The notes under the pieces are model-generated. The model was not told the DNA's origin. It did not search any database and worked only from the letters and a program-made list of their open reading frames with translations. 64,000 bases of DNA from an uncultured Mucispirillum sp. GTDB taxonomy: Bacteria; Chrysiogenota; Deferribacteres; Deferribacterales; Mucispirillaceae. The position numbers and the translations under genes are program-made. Of this stretch, positions 62,920 through 64,000 are shown piece after piece; positions within the stretch are counted from its first letter, which is position 1; every line of letters begins with the position of its first letter. The stretch lies in NCBI GenBank assembly GCA_944324495.1, contig CALUWN010000002.1:62001-126000 (forward strand), given 5' to 3'.

Positions 62920-64000
62920 TTATATATCTCTTTTAAAAATAGCCCCTTCATTTGCACTGGATACGCCTTTTGCATATTTTGCTAAATATCCACTTACAAC
63001 TTTTTTAGCAGGCATTTTGAAATTAGCACGTCTTTTTTCAAGCTCATCATCACTAACTTCTAAATGTATTTTTCTTTCAGGTATATTTATAGATATTTTA
63101 TCACCATCTTCAACTAAGCCGATAATACCGCCTTCTGCTGCTTCTGGTGAAATGTGACCAATGCAAGGCCCTCTTGTACCACCTGAAAACCTGCCGTCAG
63201 TAATTAATGCCACTTGAGTAAGCCCAAGCCCCATAATAGCAGCGGTAGGAGCAAGCATTTCTCTCATACCTGGGCCACCTTTTGGACCTTCATATCTAAT
63301 AACAACTATATCGCCGTTTTTGATTTTACCGCCCATAATAGCTGCCATTGCATCTTCTTCAGAATTAAAAGTTTTTGCGCTTCCTGTAAATACCATCATA
63401 TCTGGGTTAACTGCACTTTGTTTAATAACTGAGCCACCGGGAGCAATATTACCACGAAGTACAGCAATACCACCTTCAGCGTGGTATGGGTTATCTAAGC
63501 TTCTAATAATATCACTATCGTAATTTTCAGCAGCTTTGCATATTTCTTTAACAGTCATACCGCTTACAGTAATATTATCTTCTAATAAACTTTCTAAAGA
63601 TTTCATAACAGCAGGAACACCACCTGCAAACTCTAAGTCTTCCATAAAATATTTTCCACCCGGAAGCAGGCTTGTAATATGTGGTGTTTCTTTAGATAGT
63701 GCATCAAAAGAATCTAAGTTTAAAGGAACACCTGCTTCATAAGCAATAGCTGGCAGGTGAAGTGTAGTATTTGTAGAGCCACCAAGAGCTAAATCTGCCC
63801 TAATAGCATTTTTAAATGCTTTTTCATTCATAATATCAAGTGGTTTAATATCTTCTTTAACTAATGATACAAGCCTAACACCAGAATCAAAAGCAATACG
63901 GCGTTTTTTAGCCATACCTGCCATAGCTGTAGCACAGCCTGGCATACTCATACCCATAACTTCTGTAAGGCAGGCCATAGTGTTAGCTGTAAAAAGCCCC
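62920..64000 (-). CDS. ilvD: Dihydroxy-acid dehydratase, 5' end outside window
   Basis: The frame is open to the right edge: the first codons visible read [20 protein letters not shown], well inside the protein, so the start lies beyond 64000. About 359 C-terminal residues are present. Landmarks are [55 protein letters not shown] and [20 protein letters not shown]. The iron-sulfur dehydratase makes the 2-oxo acids for valine and isoleucine. It is the first visible gene of ilvDBNC, with a 47-bp gap before ilvB. Confidence 0.96.
   Translation of the reverse strand, partial: GLFTANTMACLTEVMGMSMPGCATAMAGMAKKRRIAFDSGVRLVSLVKEDIKPLDIMNEKAFKNAIRADLALGGSTNTTLHLPAIAYEAGVPLNLDSFDALSKETPHITSLLPGGKYFMEDLEFAGGVPAVMKSLESLLEDNITVSGMTVKEICKAAENYDSDIIRSLDNPYHAEGGIAVLRGNIAPGGSVIKQSAVNPDMMVFTGSAKTFNSEEDAMAAIMGGKIKNGDIVVIRYEGPKGGPGMREMLAPTAAIMGLGLTQVALITDGRFSGGTRGPCIGHISPEAAEGGIIGLVEDGDKISINIPERKIHLEVSDDELEKRRANFKMPAKKVVSGYLAKYAKGVSSANEGAIFKRDI

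Overview
This is a low-GC (roughly 30 percent by eye) chromosomal window from a Gram-negative, respiring bacterium. The gene content (Ccm cytochrome c maturation with a cysteine-type CcmE, a four-gene succinate dehydrogenase/fumarate reductase, Ppk plus tandem Ppx/GppA, RseC-like protein, RND pump, branched-chain amino acid operon joined to psd-pssA-leuA) and the protein sequences suggest Deferribacterota, plausibly a Mucispirillum-like gut organism. That assignment is inference from protein flavour, not a database match.

Layout. 1-7.6 kb, plus strand: 3' part of dnaE, thiD, a SAM methyltransferase, and two exported proteins (DUF4384-like, WD40). 7.7-21.5 kb, almost all minus strand: a first defence/accessory island. 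It holds a type I restriction-modification operon (half-size S, HsdM, RhuM, full HsdS, a membrane protein, a DUF2971 protein, HsdR, a YgjP-type metallopeptidase) and, upstream of it, a two-gene ATPase plus TOPRIM-like module. 21.6-26.8 kb, plus strand: ppx/gppA, a catalytically degenerate paralogue, and ppk1, behind a near-consensus sigma70 promoter. 26.8-28.5 kb: an RseC-like gene and feoA behind a Fur-box-like site, then small unknown genes. 28.7-32.5 kb: ccdA diverging from ccmE-ccmA-ccmB-ccmC-ccmD. 32.5-36.8 kb: RND membrane-fusion lipoprotein and pump. 36.9-47.8 kb, minus strand: a second defence island. It holds an HTH/ImmA-IrrE/PIN-like trio, a GIY-YIG protein, an ABC-three-component-like system, and a LlaGI-like single-chain type ISP restriction-modification gene broken by an 11-G tract. 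48-58.2 kb, minus strand: sdhCDAB, dnaB, rplI, recX, recA, leuA, pssA, psd. 58.2-59.6 kb: a gene-free block with a broken cupin gene interrupted by an 827-bp MITE-like composite insertion with a 9-bp target duplication, followed by tandem hairpin repeats. 59.6-64 kb, minus strand: ilvC, ilvN, ilvB and the 3' part of ilvD.

Functional reading. Housekeeping blocks are compact and often translationally coupled. Accessory blocks sit between them and run in one direction. The most notable system is the second island. There the phase-variable type ISP gene lies 6 bp upstream of a nuclease-like effector, a small middle protein and an SMC/RecF-like ATPase, so slippage in the G tract could affect expression of the whole defence operon. 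A second candidate is the ATPase plus TOPRIM-like pair beside the type I system, which I cannot assign to a named system.
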